DNA from: Blepharisma japonicum
Lineage: Eukaryota > Ciliophora > Heterotrichea > Heterotrichida > Blepharismidae
Length of the DNA: 64,000 nt
Assembly (NCBI GenBank): GCA_949751835.1
Contig: CATKHK010000022.1
Location: 248,001-312,000, forward strand
Reading direction: 5' to 3'
Below the pieces are notes generated by a model. That model did not search any database and had not been told where the DNA came from. It saw only the letters and a program-made list of their open reading frames with translations. Position 1 is the first letter of the stretch. The number at the start of each line of letters is the position of its first letter. Both the position numbers and the translations under genes were made by a program. Shown piece by piece: positions 10,223 to 19,406 of this stretch.

Positions 10223-10975
10223 CTACAATGGAACTGGCTGCAAGTTTGAGGCATATTTCTCATAAAACATCTCAACTATCGACCAGTCAATTATTTTCCA
10301 AAATGATGAGAAATAAGTAGCCTTGTCCCATTTATACTTCAAGTAATAAGCATGTTCCCATATATCGCTAGTCAATACAGGGTAGCATAAACTTCCATCT
10401 AATCCCATCAATGGATTAATTTGGTTTACAGTGTTTCGTATTTCCAACTTTGAGTCTGAATTTACACAAAGCCAAGTATATCCTGATCCAAATAGCATCA
10501 TGCTTGATTTTTCGAACTCTGATTTAAATGTTGCAAAACTTCCCCATTGTTTGTTAATTTCTTCGAATAAAGCTCCCTGAGGTTCTGGTGGAGAATTTTT
10601 TTGGCTTGTCAAAATCCATCAGTAAAAATAATGGTTATAAGTTCCTCCAGCAAACATCTGAAGATGCTCATCATTTTTTGCTTCATTTATGAGCTCTACA
10701 AGTGTTTTGTCTTGGAAATCAGGGGTTTGTTGGATATAAGCATTCATTTTATCGACGTATGATTGGTGATGATGATCATGATGGGCACTTAAAATGTCAG
10801 GTGTCAAAATAGGCATCAAGAAATATTTCGGATAAGGAAGAGGATCCAATTTGAAAGGGTAAACATCATCTGATGGTTTAAATTCGTCTTTTGATCCACA
10901 TTCAAAGCTTTGGCTGAGAATAGAGCAAAATAGAAGCAATATCAGAACCATATTATATTTGCCATTGGTAGCCAT
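10223..10975 (-). CDS. Secretory Fe/Mn superoxide dismutase, Mn-type signature
   Basis: A 250-residue protein that converts superoxide to oxygen and peroxide. ATG 10975 starts a hydrophobic signal peptide (MVLILLLFCSILSQSFEC), so it probably enters the secretory path rather than mitochondria. The four metal ligands are present: H65, H115 in YNHYFYWW (the first W is TGA), D204 and H208 in DIWEHAYY. Gly at the position four before H115 and Gln in TVNQINPLMG are the residues that mark Mn-type enzymes, whereas Fe-types have AAQ and SNAG. A His cluster HHDHHH surrounds the first ligand. Metal use still has to be measured. Confidence 0.9.
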
Positions 10976-11120
10976 AAATTCCCCTTTGAATGGAAAATAA
11001 AATGGATTTTTTCTAAATTTAACTAAAATTCATATCGAAAATAAGTAGACCTGTAATAATTCCTTAATTCTAACTCTATATAAAAGCAAAATAATTATTG
11101 CTAATTTTCTATTATTCCTA

Positions 11121-12395
11121 TTAAAGTTCTGCTATGATTTCTCGAAAAGATGGCCGGGATCCTGGGATTGGTGAGCGACATTGATCAATTAAATTTAAAT
11201 ACTTTCGTGGTATGTTTGATCGGTTTTCCAGTTTAATTTCCCCTCTTAGTATTTTTTCTTTGATATCTCCAGGATCCAATCCATCATATGGGATTTCTCT
11301 TGCATAGATTTCCCATAGTAAAGTCCCGAACGCAAAAACATCAACTTTTTCATCATAAGCCTGCTTTCTAAATAATTCAGGAGCCATATAAGTTGGAGTC
11401 CCTGAAAATTGCATAGTACCCTTATTTAATTCATTTTTGAATCTCGCTAAGCCAAAATCACAAATTCTAATGTTCCAGTCCCTATCAAGAAGCACATTTA
11501 AAGATTTTAAATCTCTATGAACTACACCTCCAAGATGATAAAAATGAAAGGTTTGTGCTATTTGTCTTGCAAATGCAAGCTTTAGGTTGTCGTCAACATT
11601 TTCTCTGGATCGATGGAGTAAATCAAAGAGCGTTCCTCCTTCATAAAACTCAGTCACTACTGCTAATTTAGGAGGTTTGTTGCAGGCTGACATTAGGAGC
11701 ACAGTATGTGGATGCCTCAAATAGTTCAGCATGGCTACTTCATTTTCAAATTCATTTCTCAGTTCAGGTGTTATAATTGGATCTACAATAACTTTCACAG
11801 CTACTTGAGTTCCGCGCCAAATTCCTCGATGCAGCACACTGAACCCTCCTTGGCTAATAACCTCTCCTAATTCAAGCTCGTTGAACTCCACTTCAGTCAC
11901 TCCTTGAAAAGCATTTTTTACCAGTGCGCCTTTTAGAATTTCCACCTGCTTTTTTTCTTCTTCCAATTTCTTAGCAAATTCATTTATTTTTGATGACGTA
12001 AAATCTTCGAACTGTGGTGTGAAACTTTGCTGCTGTATATCTGGCCTCACATCAGCAAAATAAGTTGACAATGAATTTGCTATATTTCCTGGGGTAAGAT
12101 TTCCAAGGCTTATAGGGTTTCCATCTAAATTGAAATACTGAAGACTAGGGAGTTCAAGAATTTGCACAGGCACCGAAGCAATCAAGTTGTTCGACATATT
12201 CAAATTTTTCAAAGCTGATAAATCAGAGATATTCTCAGGTATATTCGTAAGTGAATTATTTGATAAATTTAAGTCCTCAATCTGCTTCATCTTCAGAAGG
12301 TCACTTGGCCAAGAAGTAAGACCAGAATTACTCAGATCAAGCACCGCTAAGTTTCCTCTGCGAGCCCTTCTAATTTTCAATGAAATATCGTCCAT
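11121..12395 (-). CDS. LRR-containing TKL-type protein kinase
   Basis: A 424-residue protein from ATG 12395 to TAA. Residues 16-105 form four leucine-rich repeats (LDLSNSGLTSWP, LNLSNNSLTNIP, LNMSNNLIASVP, FNLDGNPISLG). A short coiled linker near 136-155 leads to a kinase domain from about 172 to the end, with a Gly loop ISQGGFSVLHRG, K201 in VAVKV, HRDLKSLN with D295, DFG at 313-315 and APE at 338-340, so it looks active. The tyrosine-kinase-like style (GTPTYMAPE, DVFAFGTLLWEI) places it in the TKL group near the LRR and Roco-like kinases, but no GTPase domain is present. The substrate is unknown. Confidence 0.88.
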   Translation of the reverse strand: MDDISLKIRRARRGNLAVLDLSNSGLTSWPSDLLKMKQIEDLNLSNNSLTNIPENISDLSALKNLNMSNNLIASVPVQILELPSLQYFNLDGNPISLGNLTPGNIANSLSTYFADVRPDIQQQSFTPQFEDFTSSKINEFAKKLEEEKKQVEILKGALVKNAFQGVTEVEFNELELGEVISQGGFSVLHRGIWRGTQVAVKVIVDPIITPELRNEFENEVAMLNYLRHPHTVLLMSACNKPPKLAVVTEFYEGGTLFDLLHRSRENVDDNLKLAFARQIAQTFHFYHLGGVVHRDLKSLNVLLDRDWNIRICDFGLARFKNELNKGTMQFSGTPTYMAPELFRKQAYDEKVDVFAFGTLLWEIYAREIPYDGLDPGDIKEKILRGEIKLENRSNIPRKYLNLIDQCRSPIPGSRPSFREIIAEL

Positions 12396-12415
12396 CTTAA
12401 TTAATTATATTATAT

Positions 12416-13486
12416 TTATCATAGTTTCTTCGGCTGATATTTGGTTATAAGTTTTTTGCAATTCTTGCAATAATGCTCAAATTCTTGATATTTTTCAAGC
12501 TCTTCTTCGCCTAAGAACGATGCACAGCAAATTCTTTTTCATCTAAATAAAAGTTACAATGGAAGTGTTGGCATGCAAATTTTTACTGTTGTAGTAACCT
12601 CTGATTGGCAATGATGGCAATAAGCCGTTGTAGGGAGAATTCCCAATGGAATATCAGGGAATGACCCAGTGTTTGCAATGCTCCTTTCGAATTGAAACTC
12701 TGGAGGTTTCGAGTCAATGCTTTCTTCGCTTTCAATTGTGTTAGTTGTGAGGCGAAATGTGGAGTTACTTTTGAAAGTTTCTGGGAAAAATTTGTCTGAC
12801 TGAAAAGATTTTGTGGACCTTTCACTGGATAATAAATTAGTGGAACGAGTTCTTTTGAAATCCTTAAGGGTCGGGATTTCGTGGAGCATTGAAGTTTGTA
12901 AGCTTTTTGGGGCAGAGGTAGACGCAAACATAGAACTTTTTGATGTGTGTATTGGCTTTGGCCTTGGAATTTCTTTTTCTTTTGGCTCCTCTAATTCGGG
13001 GAAAGTGAGATTAGAAAGTATGTCATCAGAAATATCTAAAAAATCCAAATCACAAGCTGTTGTTTTTGGGTCAGCTTCTGCAGATGGCAGAGGGTTTATT
13101 TTTATTTCAGGAATCGCGCTTAACGCTGAGATGAAATGGTAGGCTTGTTTGTCCTCGTTTATTATTGTGGTGGAACTTCGAGTGTGATGGCTTTCATCAT
13201 TATAATTTAAGACTTTAAAAGGTTTTTCCTTTTGTTTTAGGTTTAAACACCCAGTTACATCGTCCACGTTGAAGTTCCTTTGATATCTCAAAGGAGAATC
13301 TGGGGTTAAAATAAGATTTTCACCTTTTCTGAAAACTGTCAGTCCTCCACTAGGTAAATGTGGTCCTCTTGGAGATGGGGTTGACGCGTAATTCCCATAT
13401 GTTTCTGGCTCCACTTGAAGGGATAATTCCCTTCTAAATCGTGAATTCTTGTTTAATTTTCCGGCTCTATTGTAATTGCTTGACAT
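12416..13486 (-). CDS. LITAF-domain protein
   Basis: A 351-residue protein from ATG 13486 to TAA 12416-12418 with one 15-base intron at 12543-12557. The first 280 residues are low complexity and Ser/Pro/Thr-rich. The C terminus, visible only after splicing, reads YCHHCQSEVTTTVKIC, a short hydrophobic stretch ending in WKRICC, then HYCKNCKKLITKYQP. Two CxxC knuckles separated by a hydrophobic helix define the LITAF (SIMPLE) domain, which binds zinc and inserts in the cytosolic face of endosomal or lysosomal membranes. The last sense codon is TGA (W). Confidence 0.75.
12543..12557 (-). other. 15-base intron of the LITAF gene
   Basis: Minus strand GTAACTTTTATTTAG. Reading through gives TAA after PTLPL; removal continues into the second zinc knuckle. 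Confidence 0.9.
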
Positions 13487-13786
13487 TTTGTAATACACTG
13501 ATAAAATTTAGTTATTTATATAATGTTTTTAATTTTTGATGGATAATTTAAAATTAATTAAATTATATTAGTGAAATTTACCAATTTCTTACTGAATTTG
13601 GGTAGGCAATATCATTTGACATATGAAATCTAGATAGTAATTCTATTACATTGAGTTGCTATATCAGGGCATTATATCAGAAAAATATCGATAAATGATT
13701 ATTTGAAAACATGTGGAGTATAAAGCACAGCTACATAAAAAAGAAATAGCCTATCTTTTGCACAACTTTATATGAAATATAAAAAA
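13487..13786. other. AT-rich intergenic region
   Basis: Separates two genes read on the minus strand. No open frame or RNA is seen. Confidence 0.5.
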
Positions 13787-15089
13787 TTAGTTTAGTTGTT
13801 TATTTAGCTTATCAAATGATACATATATTTTACTAAACAAATCAAATAATATCAATGGGTTTCGATAAGCCACATCTTGGAAAGTAAGAATAAAAACATC
13901 ATCATTCTTGAAAATTTTGAGGTAAAATGCTAAATCATCAGTCGTACTATTCAAGCTATCTTCATAGCATACTTTATAGCAAAATTTTGATACTGATTTT
14001 CACTTTAATTTTAAATCCATAAGATTTTTTGAAAGGTGAACTGCTAAATCTTCCCCAGACATTTTGCAAGAAAAGCCATACTTCCAAGGAGGCAAGTATA
14101 GCTCATTATCCCCTAGGTTGGAAAAATCTTCTGATGACAAATCATCAGATCGAGGAGCAATACTAAACTCTGATAAGCTTCTTTCTCTTAATGGATTAGA
14201 TACTCTTAGTAGCGATTGAGAGTTAAGCTTCCTAAGAGCTTTTTGATCTGGAGAATACAATAAATAAGGTGGGATATTTACATTGACTCAGGGATGGTTC
14301 TTAATCTGTTGAGCTGTTATTCTTGCAACAGGGTCAGGATCAAGCATTCTATATATTAAATCTTTGAGCGGTCTAGAGAAGTTTGGAGGCATTTTGAATT
14401 TCGCATTTTTTATTTTTGCAAACATAATTGAATAATTATTTTCATCAAAAGGGAGATACCCTGCAACCAATGAAAATAAAATAACCCCACAGCTTCATAT
14501 ATCAATTTCCGTCCCACAATAAGGAAAACTTGACAAAATTTCTGGTGACGCATAATGCGGAGATCCGCAAAATGTATAAAGAAAACATCCATCACGCATA
14601 GGAGTTGCAAAGCCAAAATCTCCAACTTTAATATTGTTATTTGAATCGAGCAGCAAGTTTTCCAGCTTTAAATCTCGATGAGAAATATGCTTTTTGTGGA
14701 AATAATCGACTGCATAAATTAATTGCTGAAACCAATATATTGCTTTAGACTCTTCTACTTTTCCTGCTTTTTCTAGATGTGTTTGTAGGTCTCCGTTTGG
14801 GATAAGTTCCATAACTAGATAATATCTATTAGGGGTTCTTATAACTTCAAATCTGAGTAATCAATTACATTTTGGCTATATGTGCATGATCAAGCTTTTG
14901 AAGTATTGCAATTTCTCGTTCAAAATTTTTGTAGTCTTGATCAGTTATGTTTTTTAACTCTATTATCTTTACTGCAACTTGCTTGTCAGTAGGCGTATGA
15001 ATAGCAACTAAGTAAAATTTACTTTTAACTCGCCCATAACTTCCTCTCCCTATGGTATTCAAAAGTTTATAGCATGATAGATGCGACAT
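13787..15089 (-). CDS. CAMKL-type (AMPK/MARK-like) protein kinase
   Basis: A 428-residue kinase from ATG 15089 to TAA 13787-13789 with a 16-base intron at 14853-14868. The kinase domain starts LLNTIGRGSYGRVKSKFYL and shows VAVKI, HRDLKLENLLLDS, VGDFGFATPM and the CAMK-like FCGSPHYASPEI. TGA codons are read as W in EIDIWSCGVI and NHPWVNV. After a Ser-rich linker, the C-terminal 70 residues (FCYKVCYEDSLNSTTDDLAF onward) resemble a KA1 or AMPK adenylate-sensor fold, though I have only pattern evidence for that. The family controls energy, polarity or cytoskeleton; the exact orthologue is uncertain. Confidence 0.85.
14853..14868 (-). other. 16-base intron of the CAMKL kinase gene
   Basis: Minus strand GTAATTGATTACTCAG. 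Removal joins AHIAK to IFEVIRTPNRYYLVMEL and corrects the frame. Confidence 0.92.
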
Positions 15090-15566
15090 TAATAATTGTG
15101 GCCCAAATATTTAGAATAGATATTCTCATCATTTTTCTTAATTCAATTAGATGTGGAAGAATTTCTTCATCCAAAAACCCTATTGATTTTTTTTGAATCT
15201 AAGGATTATTCAATATTTTTAATTTGAAGAATCAAATAAATTATAATGAAATTTCACTGTAAAAGTTCATTAATTTTTATTTAAATTACAAATAATTTTC
15301 CATAATTATTCCAATAATTTATTTTTCTTGAATAATATATTTATTTAATTATGAATAGAAACTTCTTTGTATGTAAACACTATTTATGATATAAAATTGC
15401 ATTCAATTTTTTATTAATGTAAATTTGAATAAAATTATTATAATTAGAAAGAAATTCAACTGAAATTCTGCTAAAACAAGCATTTCTATTTTTTAATTAA
15501 ATATTTTTAAATTCAAGAGTAATTTACTTAATTTGTCAATATTTAATTTATCACCAGCATTTATTA
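15090..15566. other. AT-rich intergenic region
   Basis: Very AT-rich; nothing beyond the presumed promoter of the CAMKL kinase and the 3' flank of the PP2C gene. Confidence 0.5.
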
Positions 15567-16808
15567 TTAAATGCTCTCCAATCCTCCAAAAGCAATAATG
15601 ACACCAGTTATATTGTCCAACGAATTCTTATCCATAGCTGCTTTTATGACTTCTTCAATCGCAATCCCACAAGCAGAGTGCAAATCATGTGTTTCGAGCC
15701 TTCTAATAGACTGACAAATAGAATCCACTATCTCTCGATTATTTAACTTATCAAATAGTCCATCAGACCCCAATATAACAAAGTCACTGCTTGATGAAAT
15801 ATTGAATTTTGTAATTTCTGGAACTGATATTAATACATTTGGAATTCCACCAAATTCAGGTAATTTGGCATTGATATCTCCAAAACTTCTAGAAACTGCT
15901 AATCTCCCTGGAATAATTCTGACCACACCGCCTGATTTTGAATTTCCATTCCTTTGTTTTAGGCTATTATAAAGATTTCCGCCTGCTCGAAGAATTCGGC
16001 TTCTTTCAATAATATCAGTAGGTTTATGATCTTTGGAAAGCTGCTCTACTCTTTCCCCATGATTAGTGCTAAGCAAGGCACGAGAGTCACCTAGATTAGC
16101 AATATAGCATTCATTCCCAACGATCAGAACTACTATTGCACAACTTCCTGATTTGTCATTTTCTCTCATTTTCGCAAAACATTGGAATTTTTGTTCAGCT
16201 TCTTGAAATCCACTTTTCAAGGCTTCTTCTGGATTACTTGGGAAATGAGGATTGTTAATTACAAATTTATGTAGATTGTCTCTAAGAAACTCAGCACACA
16301 ATGAGCCACCATGACCATCATATATTCCATAAAAAGCGGACTGTGGCCAAATTTCTAATGCTCTTGAGTTTGGCTTTACTATATTTCTGACTATTGTTAC
16401 TTTGTCCTCATTACAATTTTTTACCAAACCTGAATTTGTGCTTGCAGCGTAAGCTTTTATGATACGAGCTCCATAGCTAGTTGATACCTTTGTTATTTCT
16501 CTTTTTCGAGCTCGCTTAACATGATTGAAGAGTAAATTAAGATCTTGATTTGACCGATTTACTGATTCTCTGCTTGTTCTTGAAGAAATAGAGGGTAATT
16601 TTTCCTTTTCGTAACGTTCGCTCATGCTCTGAGACAACAGATTTGGGTTTTTATCAACAGATAAGTGCAGAGAATCTTGTTTTTCGATAAAAAACGATGC
16701 AGGAAGCTTAAGAAAATCTTCATTCTGTTTCGGAAACTTTTTAGGATGCATATGAATTCGGATATTGCCATACATTTTAATATTGTTATTAGATATCCAA
16801 AACATCAT
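15567..16808 (-). CDS. PP2C-family protein phosphatase
   Basis: A 413-residue protein from ATG 16808 to TAA. The catalytic domain begins near residue 110. Metal-binding and signature motifs are present in order: NEDKVTIV, FYGIYDGHGGSLCAEFL, IANLGDSRALL, LAVSRSFGD, ILGSDGLFDKLNN and DNITGVIIAF, so a metal-dependent Ser/Thr phosphatase is expected. The N-terminal 100 residues are basic and low complexity and may target the enzyme. A second possible start is the Met at residue 12. It sits among three kinase genes, which may be coincidence. Confidence 0.92.
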   Translation of the reverse strand: MMFWISNNNIKMYGNIRIHMHPKKFPKQNEDFLKLPASFFIEKQDSLHLSVDKNPNLLSQSMSERYEKEKLPSISSRTSRESVNRSNQDLNLLFNHVKRARKREITKVSTSYGARIIKAYAASTNSGLVKNCNEDKVTIVRNIVKPNSRALEIWPQSAFYGIYDGHGGSLCAEFLRDNLHKFVINNPHFPSNPEEALKSGFQEAEQKFQCFAKMRENDKSGSCAIVVLIVGNECYIANLGDSRALLSTNHGERVEQLSKDHKPTDIIERSRILRAGGNLYNSLKQRNGNSKSGGVVRIIPGRLAVSRSFGDINAKLPEFGGIPNVLISVPEITKFNISSSSDFVILGSDGLFDKLNNREIVDSICQSIRRLETHDLHSACGIAIEEVIKAAMDKNSLDNITGVIIAFGGLESI

Positions 16809-17233
16809 GAAACTTCATTTATCTTATTTATGTCCATGATAGTTACTGTCAGATTTGAATTTAAAGCTTATTATTGACGTTTATTTTATGTATACTTTTT
16901 ATTTTGTTAAGTTAATAGATATAAGCAGTTACATTTTTGCATGGTGATTTTTTTTTCAAATATCAAATATAAAAATGAGGATTTTATAAGCTATTTTGTA
17001 TGAAAATATTTAAAGGGGAAGTTTTACAGGCTATTTCTCTAAAAATAAGTTTAATAATTATGGATTCAATTATTGAAAATTAGTATTTTGCTGATTTGGA
17101 TTTTTAGTATTTTTACATAGTAAATAATAGGAAAACCCAAATATCTTTATAAAATTATTATAAGCATATTGTAGGAGACTTTTTACTATAAAACATTTTC
17201 ATTATAAAAACTTTTCATTATAAAGGTTTGAAA
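16809..17233. other. Divergent promoter region, AT-rich
   Basis: Lies between the 5' ends of the PP2C and ArfGAP genes. A short near-repeat AAAACATTTTCATTATAAAAACTTTTCATTATAAAG is seen just before the ArfGAP start (about 17191-17226), with CATTATAAA twice. No gene is seen. Confidence 0.45.
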
Positions 17234-18232
17234 ATGGACTATCAGGAAAGGCTTAATAGAATTCTTAACAAGCAGGGAAACCAAATTTGTGCAGAGTGTG
17301 ATAACCGTAATCCACGCTGGGCAAGCATTTCTCTAGGAGTTTTCGTGTGTATTCGATGTTGCGGACTTCACAGAAAGCTGGGAACCCACATCTCAAAGAT
17401 GAAATCAGTAACCCTTGACAAATGGAATGAAGAAATGATCAGAATTTTCGAAGCGCTGGATAACGAAATAGCAAATTCTTATTGGGAAAAGAAAAAGCCG
17501 CACAACCATTCAAAGCCAACTGAAACAAGCTCAGGACATGCTGTGGAGGTTTATTTACGTGACAAATATGAAAGGAAGCTTTGGATTGATCAAGCAGAGC
17601 ACGATATTGTGGAAAGAGCTGTTAAAGGGGTTCCAATAAACCCTCAGAAGCAAATAGTTCCTTCACCTGCAAGAAATCCCCAGCCGAAACAAAACCACCT
17701 TCCGAAGCAGCAAATGCAGGCACAGCCAAAACCTCAGCCTTCGCAATCAATATCTCAGCCTCAGCCGCAGCCTAGACCTCAAGTAAATAGTGTGAATTTG
17801 CTTGATGGAGATATCAGTAATGATCCCAAGCCACCTGTTCAAAATCACCACTGGGAAATCTCTTTTCCACCTGCTCAGCCAGTGCATAACCCTACTACTT
17901 TTATGCCAAATCCTCCTCCAATGCAAGTGACAAACCCAGTCCCAGCTTTTCCTCAGCAAATGCAAATGTTCCCTCCAGTGCCAAATCAAGCAGAAATAAG
18001 ACGACTCGAAGAAGAGGAAAAGAAGCGAAAAATCAGTCAAGTCATGTCGATGTACCAAAATACACCTCCAGTGCAACCCCAAAATCAAAATCAATTCACC
18101 CCACTAGGAGCAATTGCTGCGCAGAAATTCATTTCAGACAACAGAAGCCTGATGCCTCAATACCAGCACCACCCTCAGTCTCAGCCTCAAATGCAGCCTG
18201 GATATCATAACGCCTATTGGCCTTCCTTTTAG
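17234..18232 (+). CDS. ArfGAP (SMAP-like)
   Basis: A 332-residue protein from ATG 17234 to TAG; the open frame runs two codons further upstream but without ATG. The ArfGAP zinc finger C-x2-C-x16-C-x2-C is near residue 20 (CAECDNRNPRWASISLGVF then CIRCCGLHRKLG), with the catalytic Arg finger in LHRKLG. It stimulates GTP hydrolysis on Arf proteins in vesicle traffic. The rest is a Gln/Pro-rich, probably disordered tail with one charged helix (EIRRLEEEEKKRKISQVM). This short layout matches SMAP1/2 more than ASAP or ARAP types. Confidence 0.92.
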   Translation: MDYQERLNRILNKQGNQICAECDNRNPRWASISLGVFVCIRCCGLHRKLGTHISKMKSVTLDKWNEEMIRIFEALDNEIANSYWEKKKPHNHSKPTETSSGHAVEVYLRDKYERKLWIDQAEHDIVERAVKGVPINPQKQIVPSPARNPQPKQNHLPKQQMQAQPKPQPSQSISQPQPQPRPQVNSVNLLDGDISNDPKPPVQNHHWEISFPPAQPVHNPTTFMPNPPPMQVTNPVPAFPQQMQMFPPVPNQAEIRRLEEEEKKRKISQVMSMYQNTPPVQPQNQNQFTPLGAIAAQKFISDNRSLMPQYQHHPQSQPQMQPGYHNAYWPSF

Positions 18233-18304
18233 CTTAATAAATAACGATTATTATATTTCAAATTGCTAAATAAACTTTTAGACTTAATGTACCATAAACA
18301 GTTT

Positions 18305-19204
18305 TTACAAGTCTTGGCGACACCATTCGTCATCTTTGATTGCGCTCCAATCTGGCCTACTTCCTGGGTTAAATGACAGTAATTTTTCAATTAAAGTTCT
18401 AAATTCTTTTGTAATCCTCTTATCAGGTGAATTCTTTTGCTGAACCTCCCAAAATCTTTCTCTATTAAATAACAAAAGTTTATAGAGACTATCATTTGGG
18501 CTGGCTCTTACAAAAGGAGGGGCACCTATATACATAATAAACAAAGCGACTCCAGCTGAGAAAATGTCGGCTTTCGTCCCATTGTACTTTTTCCTGGCTC
18601 TTATTTCTGGAGCCATGTAACAGTCAGTTCCATTAAATTCAGCCAGCTCGCCTTTACTTGTGTCTTTTGAGAACCCAAAGTCTATAAGTTTTACATTATG
18701 CTTTTCATCAAGCATTACATTTTCAAGCTTGAGATCTCCGTGACATATGCCCGACCTGCTACATTCTTCTAATGCTTCAATAATTTGAAAGAAATATCCT
18801 CTCGCTTGACTTTCTGGTAATGCTCTTTGAGTCATTACGAAGTCTAGCATGTCTTTATTAGGACAGTATTCCATAAGAATGTATGTACAAGAGTACTGAC
18901 CTTTATTGTTTTTCTTTGTATAGGTTCCATTGGTCTTGTAGTCTAACAGTTTGACTATCTTGCTATGTGAGAGCTTTCGAAGGAAATTCACTTCTTTTTC
19001 GAAGAGTACCAGGTTTTGAGAGTAGCTTCGGGATGAGTTTTTCAGTATTTTAGCTGCGTAGAGATCTTTTGTTGAAGGGTTTTGAACAAGCTTTACCATG
19101 GATGTCCCTCCTTTTTCGAGTCTCTTGAGAACAGTGAAGCTGTCAAGAGTACTGTTAGTAGCTGACAAAGGAGAGCAGTCAGTAGAAGCTTTAAACCCAG
19201 ACAT
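18305..19204 (-). CDS. Protein kinase, non-RD
   Basis: A 299-residue single-domain kinase from ATG 19204 to TAA. It shows VLKRLEKGGTSMVKLVQ (Gly loop), AAKILK (ATP lysine), HGDLKLENVMLDE, LIDFGFSKD and CYMAPEI. The catalytic Asp is kept but the usual Arg before it is Gly, so this is a non-RD kinase whose activation loop may not need phosphorylation. Group is most like CAMK or SNF1-related. An inserted Lys/Asn-rich loop lies between beta 4 and 5. Convergent with the ArfGAP gene, 72 bases apart. Confidence 0.87.
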   Translation of the reverse strand: MSGFKASTDCSPLSATNSTLDSFTVLKRLEKGGTSMVKLVQNPSTKDLYAAKILKNSSRSYSQNLVLFEKEVNFLRKLSHSKIVKLLDYKTNGTYTKKNNKGQYSCTYILMEYCPNKDMLDFVMTQRALPESQARGYFFQIIEALEECSRSGICHGDLKLENVMLDEKHNVKLIDFGFSKDTSKGELAEFNGTDCYMAPEIRARKKYNGTKADIFSAGVALFIMYIGAPPFVRASPNDSLYKLLLFNRERFWEVQQKNSPDKRITKEFRTLIEKLLSFNPGSRPDWSAIKDDEWCRQDL

Positions 19205-19406
19205 TTATTTTTATTGAATACTGTAATTTATACCAATAATAAAAGTATTATCATGGAATTTTTTTATAAATGGTAACCATCCAGTCAATTCAAAATTCAA
19301 TATGAATTTATTAGCATCGCATCGTTTTTATGTCCAGTTAATTTATTGATTAAATGACAATACTCGACAGTTTATAAAGAACCGCCTCTAGATGAAATTA
19401 TAATAA

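Noticed and set aside
10223-10975. First reading of the superoxide dismutase as lacking both second-shell glutamines.
   Set aside because: The Mn-type Gln was found in NQINPLMG; I had looked at the wrong segment, so no key residue is missing.
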